A stretch of DNA of 33,750 nucleotides, taken from the NCBI GenBank assembly GCA_964487925.1, contig CAZASZ010000018.1, forward strand, positions 1-33,750, written 5' to 3'. This stretch comes from RI-283 sp964487925 (lineage in GTDB: Bacteria; Pseudomonadota; Gammaproteobacteria; SZUA-140). Positions 24,418-31,646 of the stretch are shown one piece after another. Below the pieces are notes generated by a model. The model had not been told where the DNA came from. It saw nothing but the letters and a program-made list of their open reading frames with translations, and did not search any database. Position 1 is the first letter of the stretch. Each line of letters opens with the position of its first letter. The translations under genes and the position numbers were made by a program.

Positions 24418-25425
24418 GTGATCGATAAACCGACACAGAGTGGTTATGACGATAAGCATGAAGAAAGACCGACGGGCATGAGTGAAGCGCAGAACGATTC
24501 AGGCAAGAAAGGGCTTTTTAGCAAACTCAAGGACCGTTTGCAGCGGACGCGCAGCAACCTCGCCGAGGGCTTGGCAGGCCTGATTCAAGGCCGAAAACAG
24601 ATCGATGATGACCTCCTGGAAGAGCTCGAAACCGTCCTGTTGACCGCGGATATCGGTGTCGAGGCGACCCAGACCATCATTGATGACCTCACGGACCGGG
24701 TCGCGCGGAAACAGTTGACCGATGGTGACGTCCTCTATCAGACCCTGCAAGATGATTTGGCGAAGATCATAGAGCCGTGCAGTCGGCGTCTCGAGATTGA
24801 CCCCCAACACAGTCCCTTTGTGATACTGATGGTCGGCGTCAACGGCGTCGGCAAGACGACCACCATTGGCAAGCTGGCCAAGCTGCTGCAACGCCAGGGG
24901 CACTCCGTCATGTTGGCGGCGGGTGACACCTTTCGGGCAGCGGCCGTAGAGCAACTGGTGGTTTGGGGGGAGCGCAACGACGTCCCCGTGATCGCTCAAC
25001 CTAGAGCCTCCGACCCTGCGGCCGTGGTCTTCGACGCGATTCAGTCTGCCAAGGCGCGTGGTATCGATGTCCTTATCGCGGATACCGCGGGCAGGTTGCA
25101 CACCCAGAGTCACCTCATGGATGAACTGCGCAAGATCAAACGGGTCATGGCCAAGGTCGATCCGACGGCGCCCCATGAAGTCATGCTCGTCGTCGACGCC
25201 GGTACCGGTCAGAACGCTCTATCGCAGGCGACGCAGTTCCACGAGGCCATTGGCTTGACAGGGCTGACTCTGACCAAGCTAGATGGAACTGCCAAGGGCG
25301 GGATCATCTTCGCGATCGCGAAGCGCGTTGGCGTGCCGATACGTTTCATCGGCGTTGGCGAGGATATCGACGGGTTGCGTGATTTCGACGCCGACGATTT
25401 CGTCCGGGCTATCTTCGAGCGATGA
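24418..25425 (+). CDS. ftsY: Signal recognition particle receptor FtsY
   Basis: FtsY is the SRP GTPase that docks ribosome-nascent chains at the inner membrane. An N domain (from about residue 30, KKGLFSKLKDRLQRTR) is followed by the G domain with GVNGVGKTTT (P-loop, about 139-148), DTFRAAAVEQL, DTAGRL, TKLDGTAKGG and the C-terminal GVGEDIDGLRDFD. At 335 residues it lacks the long acidic A domain of E. coli FtsY, as in many other bacteria. GTG 24418 has GGTGA upstream; ATG 24478 (315 residues) is a reasonable alternative. It is first in ftsY-ftsE-ftsX, with a 41-base gap to ftsE. Confidence 0.97.
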   Translation: MIDKPTQSGYDDKHEERPTGMSEAQNDSGKKGLFSKLKDRLQRTRSNLAEGLAGLIQGRKQIDDDLLEELETVLLTADIGVEATQTIIDDLTDRVARKQLTDGDVLYQTLQDDLAKIIEPCSRRLEIDPQHSPFVILMVGVNGVGKTTTIGKLAKLLQRQGHSVMLAAGDTFRAAAVEQLVVWGERNDVPVIAQPRASDPAAVVFDAIQSAKARGIDVLIADTAGRLHTQSHLMDELRKIKRVMAKVDPTAPHEVMLVVDAGTGQNALSQATQFHEAIGLTGLTLTKLDGTAKGGIIFAIAKRVGVPIRFIGVGEDIDGLRDFDADDFVRAIFER

Positions 25426-25466
25426 GCAATACGTCTCAAACAGACGGGTGTATTGGGGTATAGGCG

Positions 25467-26156
25467 GTGTTGACGTTGAGCAATGTCAGCAAACGTTATC
25501 CGGGGGGGCATGAGGCCCTGAAGGCCGTCAATCTGCATATCGAACCTGCCGAAATGGTCTTTCTGACCGGTCATTCAGGGGCGGGGAAAAGCACGCTGCT
25601 CAAACTCATCACGCGCCTCGAACCGGTCAGCGGTGGTCAGATCATGGTCGATGGCCGCAATGTCTCCCGCATGTCTGATCGCGACATCCCGCGCCATCGA
25701 CGCCTGATAGGAGTGATCTTTCAAGACAACCGCCTGTTGCCAGATCGCACGATCTTTGACAATGTCGCGCTACCGCTTGTGATCGATGGTGTCCACCGGC
25801 ACAGAGAATTGCAGCGCATGGTTCGAGCCGCGCTCGATAAGGTAGGTCTCTTGAACCGTGAGCGCAGTTACCCGATGAACCTGTCCGGAGGTGAGCAACA
25901 GCGGGTTGGGATTGCCAGGGCTGTCGTCAACAAACCCCCCTTGCTATTGGCTGATGAACCAACGGGCAACCTGGATCCGGATCTTTCCCGGGACATATTC
26001 AACTTGTTTGCCAATTTTCAACAGGTCGGCGTGACGATCCTGGTGGCGAGTCACGACCTGGAGCTCATTTCTAGCTTTAATCGTCGACGCATCAAGCTCG
26101 AACATGGCAACCTAATCTCGGATTTCGTACCTGATGCGGAAGCGTCGCACGAATAG
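25467..26156 (+). CDS. ftsE: Cell division ATP-binding protein FtsE
   Basis: FtsE (229 residues) is the ABC ATPase of FtsEX, which in the divisome couples cytoplasmic ATP hydrolysis to activation of periplasmic septal wall hydrolases. Walker A GHSGAGKST (about 36-44), the Q-loop region IFQDNRLLPDRTIFDNV, the ABC signature LSGGEQQRV, Walker B LLLADEPTGNLD and the H-loop SHD are intact. The start is GTG, with GGGG and TAGG upstream; the resulting LTLSNVSKRYPGG start matches the family. It overlaps ftsX by 23 bases. Confidence 0.97.
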   Translation: MLTLSNVSKRYPGGHEALKAVNLHIEPAEMVFLTGHSGAGKSTLLKLITRLEPVSGGQIMVDGRNVSRMSDRDIPRHRRLIGVIFQDNRLLPDRTIFDNVALPLVIDGVHRHRELQRMVRAALDKVGLLNRERSYPMNLSGGEQQRVGIARAVVNKPPLLLADEPTGNLDPDLSRDIFNLFANFQQVGVTILVASHDLELISSFNRRRIKLEHGNLISDFVPDAEASHE

Positions 26157-27162
26157 GGCTGGCAAGCGCCGCCAGAATCGGCGCAAAAAACCGATCGGGG
26201 CATCTCCCCGGTTGTCCGATCGTCTGCGCGCGCCGTTAGGCAGGAGCCTGATCGGATTTTGGGTCGCCCACGTATTGGCCTTTTTTCACGGTCTCGGCCG
26301 ACTAGCCCGTGAGCCTTTCGGCAGCCTACTGACGATCACTATTATCGGTATCGCCATGGCGCTTCCGGTCGGTCTGCATCTGGTCCTGAAGAATTTGCAA
26401 GGGCTGGCCGAGGGTTGGGACGATGCCACCCAGATTTCACTATTCCTGAATCCATCGCTGACCCTGAAGGATGTTCCTAATCTTCAACGTCGCATTGAGT
26501 CCCAAGTTGGGGCGATCCGGCTCGAGGCCAAGGGGCCGGATGAGGCCCTCGCCGAGTTCAGGCATGCGTTCGGGGTCTCGGAGGCTGTTGATGTGTTGGG
26601 AGAGAACCCGCTACCCGTTGTATTGGTGATCTTTCCCGATCCGGATATGGAGGCTGCGGCGCTTGAGGCGATGACCGAAACCTTGCAGGCCTTTCCCGAG
26701 ATTGATATGGCGCAGCTCGATCTGCGGTGGGTGCAGCGCCTGCATGCGATTACACATCTGGGGCAGCGGGCCACACTGATTCTGGCCTCGCTGTTTTCTA
26801 TAGCAGTCCTGCTAACGATCGGTAATAGCGCTCGTATCGAGGTCGAACGGCGGCGAGAGGAGATCGCCGTTGAGAAGCTGGTGGGGGCTACGACAGCCTT
26901 TATCCGGCGTCCGTTTCTGTACACGGGTTTCTGGTTGGGGGTGACTGGAGCCGCGACGGCGATCTGTTTGATCAGTCTGGCAACTTTCTTGCTCGACGGC
27001 CCTATACGCGAGCTTTTACGTCTCTACGATAGTGAAAGCCTGCTTAGCGGCATAGACCTGCCATTGGGCGGGCTCATCATGTTGGCGGGCGTGCTGCTCG
27101 GGGTCCTGGGCTCACTGATCGCGGTCAATCGGCAGCTGCGCCGTATCGAACCGGACTGGTGA
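26134..27162 (+). CDS. ftsX: Cell division protein FtsX
   Basis: FtsX (342 residues) is the four-helix membrane partner of FtsE. A very basic cytoplasmic N-terminus (about 45 residues, RKRRTNRAGKRRQNRRKK) precedes the first helix (about 65-85). A periplasmic loop of about 120 residues, which in E. coli FtsX binds the EnvC hydrolase activator, follows, then three helices near 215-235, 265-290 and 305-330. The start lies 23 bases inside ftsE, indicating translational coupling. In many gammaproteobacteria rpoH follows; here it does not, and a terminator region follows instead. Confidence 0.95.
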   Translation: MRKRRTNRAGKRRQNRRKKPIGASPRLSDRLRAPLGRSLIGFWVAHVLAFFHGLGRLAREPFGSLLTITIIGIAMALPVGLHLVLKNLQGLAEGWDDATQISLFLNPSLTLKDVPNLQRRIESQVGAIRLEAKGPDEALAEFRHAFGVSEAVDVLGENPLPVVLVIFPDPDMEAAALEAMTETLQAFPEIDMAQLDLRWVQRLHAITHLGQRATLILASLFSIAVLLTIGNSARIEVERRREEIAVEKLVGATTAFIRRPFLYTGFWLGVTGAATAICLISLATFLLDGPIRELLRLYDSESLLSGIDLPLGGLIMLAGVLLGVLGSLIAVNRQLRRIEPDW

Positions 27163-27195
27163 CGGCCCCAACGAAAAGGGGCGATCACAACGATC

Positions 27196-27243
27196 GGGGG
27201 TGTCGTGTAAGGGAAAATAGTTCCGCTTTTTTGACCACACCCC
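27196..27243 (+). terminator. Nested stem with weak U-tract hairpin after ftsX
   Basis: An outer 7-bp stem (GGGGTGT 27196-27202 / ACACCCC 27237-27243) encloses a smaller hairpin (AAGGGAA / TTCCGCTT) that runs into TTTTTT at about 27227-27232. It may be a first, weak ftsX terminator or a small structured RNA element. Confidence 0.35.
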
Positions 27244-27260
27244 ATTCACGGCTCAAAAAG

Positions 27261-27294
27261 AAAGCCGCTGCCCTTACGGGTGGCGGCTTTTCCC
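27261..27294 (+). terminator. Intrinsic terminator downstream of ftsX
   Basis: A 13-bp stem with two G-U pairs (AAAGCCGCTGCCC / GGGTGGCGGCTTT), a TTAC loop and a TTTT run. The A-rich 5' flank means it could also act on the opposite strand for the convergent ABC genes. The remaining part of this 289-base gap (27300-27450) is AT-rich, and I see no gene in it. Confidence 0.85.
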
Positions 27295-27451
27295 GTTTCG
27301 CCTGACGAGAGGTTATTTTTGGAGCGAGTGCGCTTGTAAAGCTACGAATTCAGGTACAGCTCAATCCCGATCAATTTATTCTATAACTATGTTGCCGTGT
27401 TAATTAAATTATGCATCGTGAGGGTCGTTGGCTGTGGGGTGGTGTCGGGCG

Positions 27452-28213
27452 CTATTGTTTCAGCCGGTAGCCAGTTTTGAAGATCCAGGCGACGATGGCC
27501 AGGAAGATGGCGAGAAAGGCGATCGTCATGGCGAGGCTAATCTCTACGCTAACATCCGAGTTTTCGTAAAAACTCCACCTGAAGCCACTAATTAGATAAA
27601 CGACGGGGTTGAACAATGTGACAGTCCGCCAGAACGGCGGCAGCATATCGATCGAATAGAAACTCCCGCCCAGAAAGGTTAGCGGCGTGATGATCAGTAG
27701 CGGGATTAACTGAAGCTTCTCGAAGTTGTCGGCCCATATCCCGATGATGAATCCGAGCAGGCTGAATGTGATCGCGGTCAGGAACAGGAAAAGCATCATC
27801 CAGGCCGGATGGGCGACATGCATAGGCACGAACAAAGATGCAGTCGCCAAGATGATGCAGCCGATGATCAATGACTTGCTCGCTGCGGCGCCGACATAGC
27901 TGATCAGTATCTCGGTGTAAGAGACTGGTGCCGACAGGACCTCATAGATGGTGCCCGTGAAGCGGGGGAAGTAGATGCCGAAAGAGGCATTCGAGACGCT
28001 CTCGGTCAACAGGGAGAGCATGATCAGGCCGGGTACGATGAAGGCGCCATAGTTGATGCCGTCGATCTCAGGAATGCGACTGCCGATTGCGGCCCCGAAG
28101 ACCACGAAATAGAGCGAGGTTGAGATGACAGGGGAAACGATGCTTTGCAGCAAGGTGCGCCGAGCTCGTGACATCTCGAAGACATAGATGGCGCGTATCG
28201 CATTGAGGTTCAT
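27452..28213 (-). CDS. yadH: ABC-2 type transporter permease (YadH-like)
   Basis: A 253-residue membrane subunit with six predicted helices and the family's N-terminal MSRARRTLLQSIVSPVISTSLYFVVFG pattern, as in E. coli YadH and DrrB/NodJ-like exporters. The central SAPVSYTEILISYVGAAASKSLIIG segment is typical of the ABC-2 fold. With the ATPase upstream (four-base ATGA overlap) it should form an exporter of two permeases and two ATPases. The substrate is unknown; related systems move drugs, lipids or polysaccharide. It ends facing the ftsX terminator region. Confidence 0.9.
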   Translation of the reverse strand: MNLNAIRAIYVFEMSRARRTLLQSIVSPVISTSLYFVVFGAAIGSRIPEIDGINYGAFIVPGLIMLSLLTESVSNASFGIYFPRFTGTIYEVLSAPVSYTEILISYVGAAASKSLIIGCIILATASLFVPMHVAHPAWMMLFLFLTAITFSLLGFIIGIWADNFEKLQLIPLLIITPLTFLGGSFYSIDMLPPFWRTVTLFNPVVYLISGFRWSFYENSDVSVEISLAMTIAFLAIFLAIVAWIFKTGYRLKQ

Positions 28214-29136
28214 GATGGCTCTCTGACGAGGTTGACGAAGATGTCTTCGAGTGAGCTCTGTGACGTTTGCAAATCCGTAAATTGAATCCCGGCGCTACCG
28301 AGGTCGTTGATCAGCCGGGTGATGCTGCGCTGCTCGTTTTCAGGGTCATAGGTATAGATGAGTTGATTGCCGCCCTCGGCGATCTCCAGTCGATAGGAGG
28401 CAAGGGTGTCCGGTAATGACTCAATACCCTCGCCGAGATGCAATATCAACTGTTTCTTGCCGAGTTTATCCATGAGTGACGCCTTGTCGTCCACGACGAT
28501 GATTCGACCCTTGTTGATGATGCCGATACGGTCGGCCATCTCCTCTGCTTCCTCGATATAGTGCGTGGTCAGGATGATCGTGACACCATTTTCGCGCAGC
28601 CGGTGAACGAGGCGCCACATGTCCTGGCGCAGCGTGACATCGACGCCGGCTGTGGGTTCGTCAAGGAATAGAATATCGGGTTCATGGGCCAAGGCCTTTG
28701 CGATCAGCAGGCGACGTTTCATGCCACCGGAAAGCGCCATGATGCGCTCATCACGCTTGTCCCACAGTGACAGGTCTTTCAGCACACCTTCGATGAAAGC
28801 GGAATCGGATGGCTTACCGAACAGTCCGCGGCTGAAGGTCACAGTATTGATAACTGTCTCGAAGGCGTCGGTCGTCAGCTCCTGGGGCACCAGGCCGATG
28901 GCGGACCGGGCCAGTCGGTAGTCGTCAATGATGTCGTGCCCATTGACTCTAACGATGCCTGAGCTGGGATTCACAATCCCGCAGATGATGCTGATCAGCG
29001 TAGTCTTGCCGGCCCCATTGGGTCCCAGCAGACCGAATATTTCACCTTTTCGAATATCCAGATCGATGGCATGGAGCGCCTGAAAACTCGACGCATAGGT
29101 CTTGCTGAGTTGTCGAACTTGGATCACGGCGGTCAT
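28210..29136 (-). CDS. yadG: ABC transporter ATP-binding protein (YadG-like)
   Basis: A 308-residue ABC ATPase of the ABC-2 exporter type. Walker A GPNGAGKTT (about 38-46), the Q-loop near GLVPQELTTDAF, the signature LSGGMKRRL (about 136-144), Walker B ILFLDEPTAGVD and the H-loop TTHYIEEAEEMADR are all present. A roughly 70-residue C-terminal extension, common in YadG-like proteins, may contact the permease. The stop overlaps the permease start by four bases. Nothing in sequence or context fixes the cargo. Confidence 0.92.
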   Translation of the reverse strand: MTAVIQVRQLSKTYASSFQALHAIDLDIRKGEIFGLLGPNGAGKTTLISIICGIVNPSSGIVRVNGHDIIDDYRLARSAIGLVPQELTTDAFETVINTVTFSRGLFGKPSDSAFIEGVLKDLSLWDKRDERIMALSGGMKRRLLIAKALAHEPDILFLDEPTAGVDVTLRQDMWRLVHRLRENGVTIILTTHYIEEAEEMADRIGIINKGRIIVVDDKASLMDKLGKKQLILHLGEGIESLPDTLASYRLEIAEGGNQLIYTYDPENEQRSITRLINDLGSAGIQFTDLQTSQSSLEDIFVNLVREPS

Positions 29137-29355
29137 AGGCGTTTGAAGGTAATCGTCTGCGAACTATTGCTTTATCGGACTTGGTTTATGTAACGGGCTG
29201 GAGTTGTCGGGAGGATTCTATCCCAAATTCGCCTTGGTGTGCGCGTTCATCGGACATCCCGAGCGGGCCCTTGTGCTACAATACCTGTTCCACAGGGGTG
29301 TGTAGAGAGGACCTGTGGTCAATCTATTGATCAGGCAATAACGGAAGATATAGAC

Positions 29356-29574
29356 ATGCTAAACAGACAGCAACCGGTTATCGGCAGTTGGTATATGACT
29401 GCCACAGGTCAACTCATCAAGGTCTGGGCAACCTGCGTTCATGGTGGCGACACCGCTCGAATAGTTATTGAGTATCTCAATGGTCGCCGGCTGGTTCTTG
29501 CGGCCGACGAGTGGGATGCGCTCGATGTCGAGATTCACCTATACAGCGATGCGGTTCAAGGAGGGCTCTGTTGA
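29356..29574 (+). CDS. Small conserved protein, DUF6763-like
   Basis: A 72-residue soluble protein with no signal or membrane segment. A QPVIGSWYMTATGQLIKVWA opening is followed by an IVIEYLNGRRLVLAADEWDAL segment. This short WY...G-Q-L-x-V / I-x-Y-x-x-G / W layout recalls a small gammaproteobacterial family I remember as DUF6763, whose function is unknown; I could not confirm the match. ATG 29356 has GGAAG about nine bases upstream. A longer open frame reaching 29239 is rejected because its first 39 residues look random and cover the likely leader. It is followed by a hairpin and the cytochrome promoter. Confidence 0.65.
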   Translation: MLNRQQPVIGSWYMTATGQLIKVWATCVHGGDTARIVIEYLNGRRLVLAADEWDALDVEIHLYSDAVQGGLC

Positions 29575-29603
29575 GTCCCGATTGACTTGACCTGAACGCT
29601 ATA

Positions 29604-29641
29604 GTGGACCCCGCTTTGGGGTAAAGCGCGGTGCCGTCCAC
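29604..29641 (+). other. Stem-loop between the small protein gene and the cytochrome gene
   Basis: GTGGAC (29604-29609) pairs with GTCCAC (29636-29641), enclosing CGCTTT (29612-29617) paired with AAAGCG (29623-29628). There is no T-run. It stands 30 bases before the cytochrome -35 box and could end the upstream transcript or be an operator. Confidence 0.35.
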
Positions 29642-29670
29642 ATTGCATCGAACCCGTATTTCCCTACAGC

Positions 29671-29699
29671 TTGACATCGATTTTCAGGCTCGGCATAAT
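29671..29699 (+). promoter_or_regulatory. Strong sigma-70-type promoter for the cytochrome c gene
   Basis: A perfect -35 TTGACA (29671-29676), an ideal 17-base spacer and -10 CATAAT (29694-29699) predict a start near 29706 and a leader of about 127 bases. The leader holds a tandem ATCATCAG (29773-29788), and a GGAGGG ribosome binding site lies before the ATG. Confidence 0.8.
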
Positions 29700-29832
29700 C
29701 GCCAAACCTAGTATGTCATATTTCGCTGGGGGGGCCGATGTTGTTGATACTGATAATGTATAAACGGCCCAGATCATCAGATCATCAGTCCATAACAATC
29801 CGTAACGGAAAATCCTTTTTGGAGGGAATGAT

Positions 29833-30165
29833 ATGAAAGCACGTTGGTTGGGTATTTCTGCTGCAGCTGCCCTGATGTTCTCTGTTGGTCAGGCTAACGC
29901 CGCCGATATGCCGCCTTTGGCAAAGAAGAGTGGTTGCACCGCATGTCACTCTATTAACAAGAAAATTGTTGGTCCTGCTTGGGCTGACGTCGCTAAGCAC
30001 TACAAGGGCGACGCTTCCGCACGTGATGCACTGATCAAGAAGGTGCACACGGGTGGCAAGGGTAACTGGACCAAGGTGACTGGTGGCGTTCCGATGCCTC
30101 CCTACTCGCCGCGTGTCTCTGACGCCAACATCGAAAAGCTGGTTGACTTCGTGCTGGGTCTCTAA
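29833..30165 (+). CDS. Periplasmic class I cytochrome c (c551/c552-like)
   Basis: A 110-residue precursor with a clean Sec signal (about 1-23, cut after ANA) and a mature domain of about 87 residues. The heme-binding CTACH (C35, C38, H39) lies near the mature N-terminus, and the axial Met is probably M88 in GGVPMPPYSP. Size and the MPPYSP loop fit the small periplasmic electron carriers that serve oxidases or denitrification enzymes. Its consensus promoter, strong Shine-Dalgarno (GGAGGG), strong terminator and GGT/AAG/GAC-rich codon use all suggest high expression. It is a single-gene unit; the redox partner is unknown. Confidence 0.93.
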   Translation: MKARWLGISAAAALMFSVGQANAADMPPLAKKSGCTACHSINKKIVGPAWADVAKHYKGDASARDALIKKVHTGGKGNWTKVTGGVPMPPYSPRVSDANIEKLVDFVLGL

Positions 30166-30188
30166 TACCAGTTCAGTTTCGACTGAGC

Positions 30189-30219
30189 AAAAAGCCAGCC
30201 CAATGGGCTGGCTTTTTTT
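30189..30219 (+). terminator. Intrinsic terminator of the cytochrome c gene
   Basis: An 11-bp perfect stem (AAAGCCAGCCC / GGGCTGGCTTT) with an AAT loop and a seven-base T-run starts about 25 bases after the stop codon. This is a textbook Rho-independent terminator. Confidence 0.92.
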
Positions 30220-30347
30220 ATGGATTTTTTCGGGCTATTTTGTGAGAAATTGTTTCGGTGTAACCCGTGATCTGATGAGTAGTCGCTGAGTCGGGGAGGG
30301 CGGGTCTTTACAACAAGTTGGTAGTCGGGGCGATTACCTCATGATGG

Positions 30348-30584
30348 TCAGATGTGGTTATGTGTCCCGTCGCAAAACGGCGCATCCCGGGTATGTTTGC
30401 AACCGCAGAGTATGACCGTTTCCGGTGCGTCCAGCGTAAAGGCCAGCGGTTCGAAGTCCGTGCCCTTGTGCGAGCCGTCGCACAGGGGTTGTTTCTGCGA
30501 GCGGCCGCAACGGCACCAATAATGCGTGCCTTCCGGCAGGGTCACGATATAGGGCTGTTTTTGTGGGGTTTCAGGGGTGCTCAT
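30348..30584 (-). CDS. Double CDGSH-type iron-sulfur protein
   Basis: A 78-residue protein made of two CDGSH motifs: C24-x-C26...C35-D-G-S-H39 and C60-x-C62...C71-D-G-T-H75. Each has the 3-Cys/1-His ligand set that binds a redox-active, labile [2Fe-2S] cluster. Bacterial tandem CDGSH proteins of this kind are small soluble proteins without the membrane anchor of mitoNEET; their role is not settled (electron transfer, or iron and cluster handling). It lies 38 bases downstream of speE on the same strand, so co-transcription is likely. All ligands are intact. Confidence 0.93.
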   Translation of the reverse strand: MSTPETPQKQPYIVTLPEGTHYWCRCGRSQKQPLCDGSHKGTDFEPLAFTLDAPETVILCGCKHTRDAPFCDGTHNHI

Positions 30585-30622
30585 TTGTATCCTCCGTTTG
30601 CTATGCGGTTTTGTGACCTTGA

Positions 30623-31519
30623 TTAGCTTTTGACCGCGCCCAGCCGGCGGCGGACGAAATTTGGCTCGGCCATAGCTGCAGCCAGGATGTCGGCGTTGTA
30701 GTACTCAGTGTCGAAACTCGGTTCGGCATTCGCTGGAAGATCGATGTGGCCCTGTTTGCGGGCCATACTTGCGCTCCACCACCCTGACGGATAGATACAC
30801 TGAGGAAAACAAATCAGTTTGGTCTTTTCGAAACCGACCTCGCGCATGGCATTGTGCATATCCTCGATAAGGTCGAGATGATAGAGCGGTGATTCGCTTT
30901 GCTGAATCAGGATACCGTCTTCGGCCAGGGCGTGATGGCATTTTTGATAAAAGGGGGCGGTGAACAGACCCTTGGCAAAACCGACTGGGTCGGTGCTGTC
31001 GATGATGATGATGTCGTAGTAACCCTTGGGACTGTCTTCAATCCAGCGGACGCCGTCGGCAAATTCCAGATTGGCCCGCGGGTCGTCGTTGGAAGCGGTC
31101 AGTTCCGGGAAGTATTGCTCGGACAGACGCGTGACGCGCTCGTCGATATCCACCTGCACGGCCTCGGTGACCGAATCGTGTTTGAGGACCTCTCGCAGTG
31201 TGCCACAGTCGCCGCCACCGATGATCAGGACCCGTTTCGCATTGCCATGAATGAACAGGGCCGGATGCGACATCATCTCGTGATAGAGGAAGTTGTCTCT
31301 GGTCGACACCATAGTGCAGCCGTCGATGACCATGAGCTTGCCGAAACGCTCGGTATCATAGATCTCGATATGCTGATATGGGGTCGTTTCTTCGTGCAGC
31401 TTGGCGCGGATCTTTAGAGAGAAGGCGCTACCTTCCTTGTCGTAGATTTCGCTGAACCATGTGTCTTGATCGAGTCCCACGTATCTTCCTCTTGAGAACG
31501 GGCTATTTGGTTCGGGCAT
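30623..31519 (-). CDS. speE: Spermidine synthase (polyamine aminopropyltransferase)
   Basis: From ATG 31519 it has 298 residues, the normal length for SpeE, which transfers an aminopropyl group from decarboxylated SAM to putrescine. The nucleotide-binding IGGGDCGTLREVLKH has C where GGGDG is usual. VDIDERV, the catalytic DSTDPVG loop and QQSESPLYH are typical. The open frame runs further to 31690, overlapping the divergent speA start, but those 57 residues are unlike the family and cover the promoter region; another ATG at 31555 is possible. It is divergent from speA, and speD is not in the window. Confidence 0.95.
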   Translation of the reverse strand: MPEPNSPFSRGRYVGLDQDTWFSEIYDKEGSAFSLKIRAKLHEETTPYQHIEIYDTERFGKLMVIDGCTMVSTRDNFLYHEMMSHPALFIHGNAKRVLIIGGGDCGTLREVLKHDSVTEAVQVDIDERVTRLSEQYFPELTASNDDPRANLEFADGVRWIEDSPKGYYDIIIIDSTDPVGFAKGLFTAPFYQKCHHALAEDGILIQQSESPLYHLDLIEDMHNAMREVGFEKTKLICFPQCIYPSGWWSASMARKQGHIDLPANAEPSFDTEYYNADILAAAMAEPNFVRRRLGAVKS

Positions 31520-31646
31520 TATATCGGCATGTATCAGCCGAGAGTAGCGTTTCATGAGCGGATCGTCGGCAGCTTTATTATCAGGCGTCCGCTTAAGTGC
31601 TATTCTCGTTTCCACTGAGAATGACACCTTTTCGGAGTAACGATTT

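Noticed and set aside
24499..25176. 225-residue open frame on the minus strand
   Set aside because: It is antisense to ftsY and lacks any plausible start context or family pattern.
27300..27451. Possible tRNA or small RNA in the AT-rich part of the ftsX-permease gap
   Set aside because: No cloverleaf, CCA end or promoter-terminator pair could be drawn.
29773..29788. Tandem ATCATCAG as a start of a CRISPR or satellite array
   Set aside because: Only two adjacent copies, no spacers, no cas genes; probably chance in a leader.
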